Of a DNA stretch of 43,996 nucleotides, positions 42,910-43,996 are shown piece by piece. Below the pieces are notes generated by a model that did no database searches, was not told the DNA's origin, and was given only the letters and a program-made list of their open reading frames with translations. The DNA comes from Hyphomicrobiales bacterium. GTDB lineage: Bacteria; Pseudomonadota; Alphaproteobacteria; Rhizobiales; Aestuariivirgaceae. A program made the position numbers and the translations under genes. Numbering within the stretch: position 1 is the stretch's first letter; each line of letters opens with the position of its first letter. The stretch spans positions 1-43,996 of the forward strand of contig JAEUMJ010000196.1 of the NCBI GenBank assembly GCA_016792865.1, given 5' to 3'.

Positions 42910-43996
42910 CTAGTTGCGTGCCTTCACCTTCAGGCGGGCGGCATGGAGCAGGGGTTCGGTGTAGCCGTTCGGCTGCTCGCGGCCCTTGAACACAAGGTCA
43001 CAGGCCGTCTGGAAGGCCGTGGAGAGGTCGAAGTCCGGGGCCATGGGCCGATAGGCGCCATCTCCGGCATTCTGCCTGTCCACCACGGCGGCCATGCGCT
43101 TCATCACCTCCATCACCTGGTCCTTGCTGCACACCTTGTGGTGCAGCCAGTTGGCGATGTGCTGTGACGAGATGCGCAGTGTGGCGCGGTCTTCCATCAG
43201 GCCGACATTGTTGATGTCGGGCACCTTGGAACAGCCGATGCCCTGATCGATCCAGCGCACCACATAGCCCAGGATTCCCTGGGCATTGTTCTCGATCTCG
43301 CGCAGGATCTGCGCCTCGCTCCACATGCGGAAGGCGGCAACGGGCACGTCGAGCAGGGCCTCCACATGGGCGCGCCTGCCGCCGCCGGCGAGCTTCTTCT
43401 GCACGGCAAAGACATCGATGCGGTGATAGTGCAACGCATGGAGTGTTGCCGCCGTGGGCGACGGCACCCAGGCACAGTTTGCGCCCGCCTTGGGGTGATC
43501 GACCTTTTGCTCCAGCATGGCCGCCATCATGTCGGGGGCTGCCCACATGCCCTTGCCGATCTGCGCCTTGCCGGAAAGGCCGCATTCCAGGCCGATGTCG
43601 ACATTGAGATTCTCGTAGGCGGTGATCCAGCCCTTGCGCTTGATGAAGTCCTTGCGGCTGAAGGGGCCGGCTTCCATCGAGGTGTGGATTTCATCTCCGG
43701 TGCGGTCAAGGAACCCGGTGTTGATGAAGGCCACGCGATGCCGGGCGGCCCGGATGCACTCCTTCAGGTTCACCGTGGTGCGGCGTTCCTCGTCCATGAT
43801 GCCGATCTTCACGGTGTATTGCGGAAGCCCCAGCAGCTTCTCCACCGCAGTGAAGATCTCGTCGGTGAAGGCCACTTCCTCCGGCCCATGCATCTTCGGC
43901 TTCACCACATAGACCGAGCCATGGCGGGAATTGCGTGTGCCCTGCTTCTTTTTCAGGTCATGGAGCGCAATCGTGGTGGTGATCACGGCATCCATC
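42910..43996 (-). CDS. glcB: Malate synthase G, partial (C-terminal half)
   Basis: About 362 residues of the roughly 720 of malate synthase G; the rest lies beyond the right edge. Condenses glyoxylate with acetyl-CoA to malate. Matching segments: [64 protein letters not shown], and the active-site region with the catalytic Asp in [20 protein letters not shown], then [18 protein letters not shown] and QQPNGYTEP-like C-terminal [20 protein letters not shown]. The Met at 43995 is internal to the family alignment, not the true start. Confidence 0.96.
   Translation of the reverse strand, partial: MDAVITTTIALHDLKKKQGTRNSRHGSVYVVKPKMHGPEEVAFTDEIFTAVEKLLGLPQYTVKIGIMDEERRTTVNLKECIRAARHRVAFINTGFLDRTGDEIHTSMEAGPFSRKDFIKRKGWITAYENLNVDIGLECGLSGKAQIGKGMWAAPDMMAAMLEQKVDHPKAGANCAWVPSPTAATLHALHYHRIDVFAVQKKLAGGGRRAHVEALLDVPVAAFRMWSEAQILREIENNAQGILGYVVRWIDQGIGCSKVPDINNVGLMEDRATLRISSQHIANWLHHKVCSKDQVMEVMKRMAAVVDRQNAGDGAYRPMAPDFDLSTAFQTACDLVFKGREQPNGYTEPLLHAARLKVKARN

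Overview
The window is GC-rich, densely coded chromosomal DNA that looks like an alphaproteobacterium of the order Hyphomicrobiales (rhizobial side). Lineage clues are the direct-repeat LexA box GAAC-N7-GAAC in front of an imuA-imuB-dnaE2 mutagenesis cassette, the his gene order hisB-hisH-hisA-hisF-hisE followed by coaA, the fabA-fabB-fabI block, a ChvE/MmsAB sugar importer with a divergent GntR-family regulator, and a palindromic Zur-type box before znuA. I see no rRNA, tRNA, CRISPR array, insertion sequence or prophage. Genus and species cannot be given from sequence reading alone.

Layout. 1-6342: small metabolic and stress genes: a minus-strand run (PCu(A)C-like protein, OsmC/YhfA-like protein, DUF995-like protein, a hydratase cut by the window edge), a divergent MoaD-like plus BNR-propeller pair, an aminoglycoside/choline-kinase-like phosphotransferase, a methyltransferase, an L-2-haloacid dehalogenase and CcdA. 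6461-9874: a probable zinc-responsive unit (Zur box, znuA, DUF1007 protein, NicO-type metal transporter) followed by tspO. 9973-15624: the LexA-controlled translesion operon. 15693-19790: a minus-strand run of sensor kinase, unusual ureohydrolase, ChrA-type transporter and class-I amidotransferase-like hydrolase. 19999-22545: hemH, then an SPFH protein with its NfeD partner. 22584-27599: M29 aminopeptidase, MDR oxidoreductase, and the unsaturated/cyclic fatty acid genes fabA-fabB-fabI. 27699-32479: the his operon plus coaA, with a short-chain dehydrogenase inserted between hisA and hisF. 32554-37406: GntR regulator divergent from the ChvE-MmsA-MmsB sugar importer, with two matching operators in between. 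37522-42904: a DMT permease, then a PotD/A/B/C-type ABC importer. 42910-43996: the C-terminal half of malate synthase G.

How genes work together. The zinc unit would bring in or handle divalent metals when Zn is scarce. ImuA, ImuB and DnaE2 form a damage-induced translesion mutasome. The his cluster is almost fully translationally coupled (overlaps of 1 to 8 bases). Both ABC importers carry an intrinsic terminator right after the binding-protein gene, which would make more binding protein than membrane components. The least understood groups are the MoaD/BNR pair, whose Shine-Dalgarno overlaps the Gly-Gly codons of the ubiquitin-like protein, and the kinase/ureohydrolase/ChrA/hydrolase run, whose ureohydrolase has altered metal-ligand motifs.
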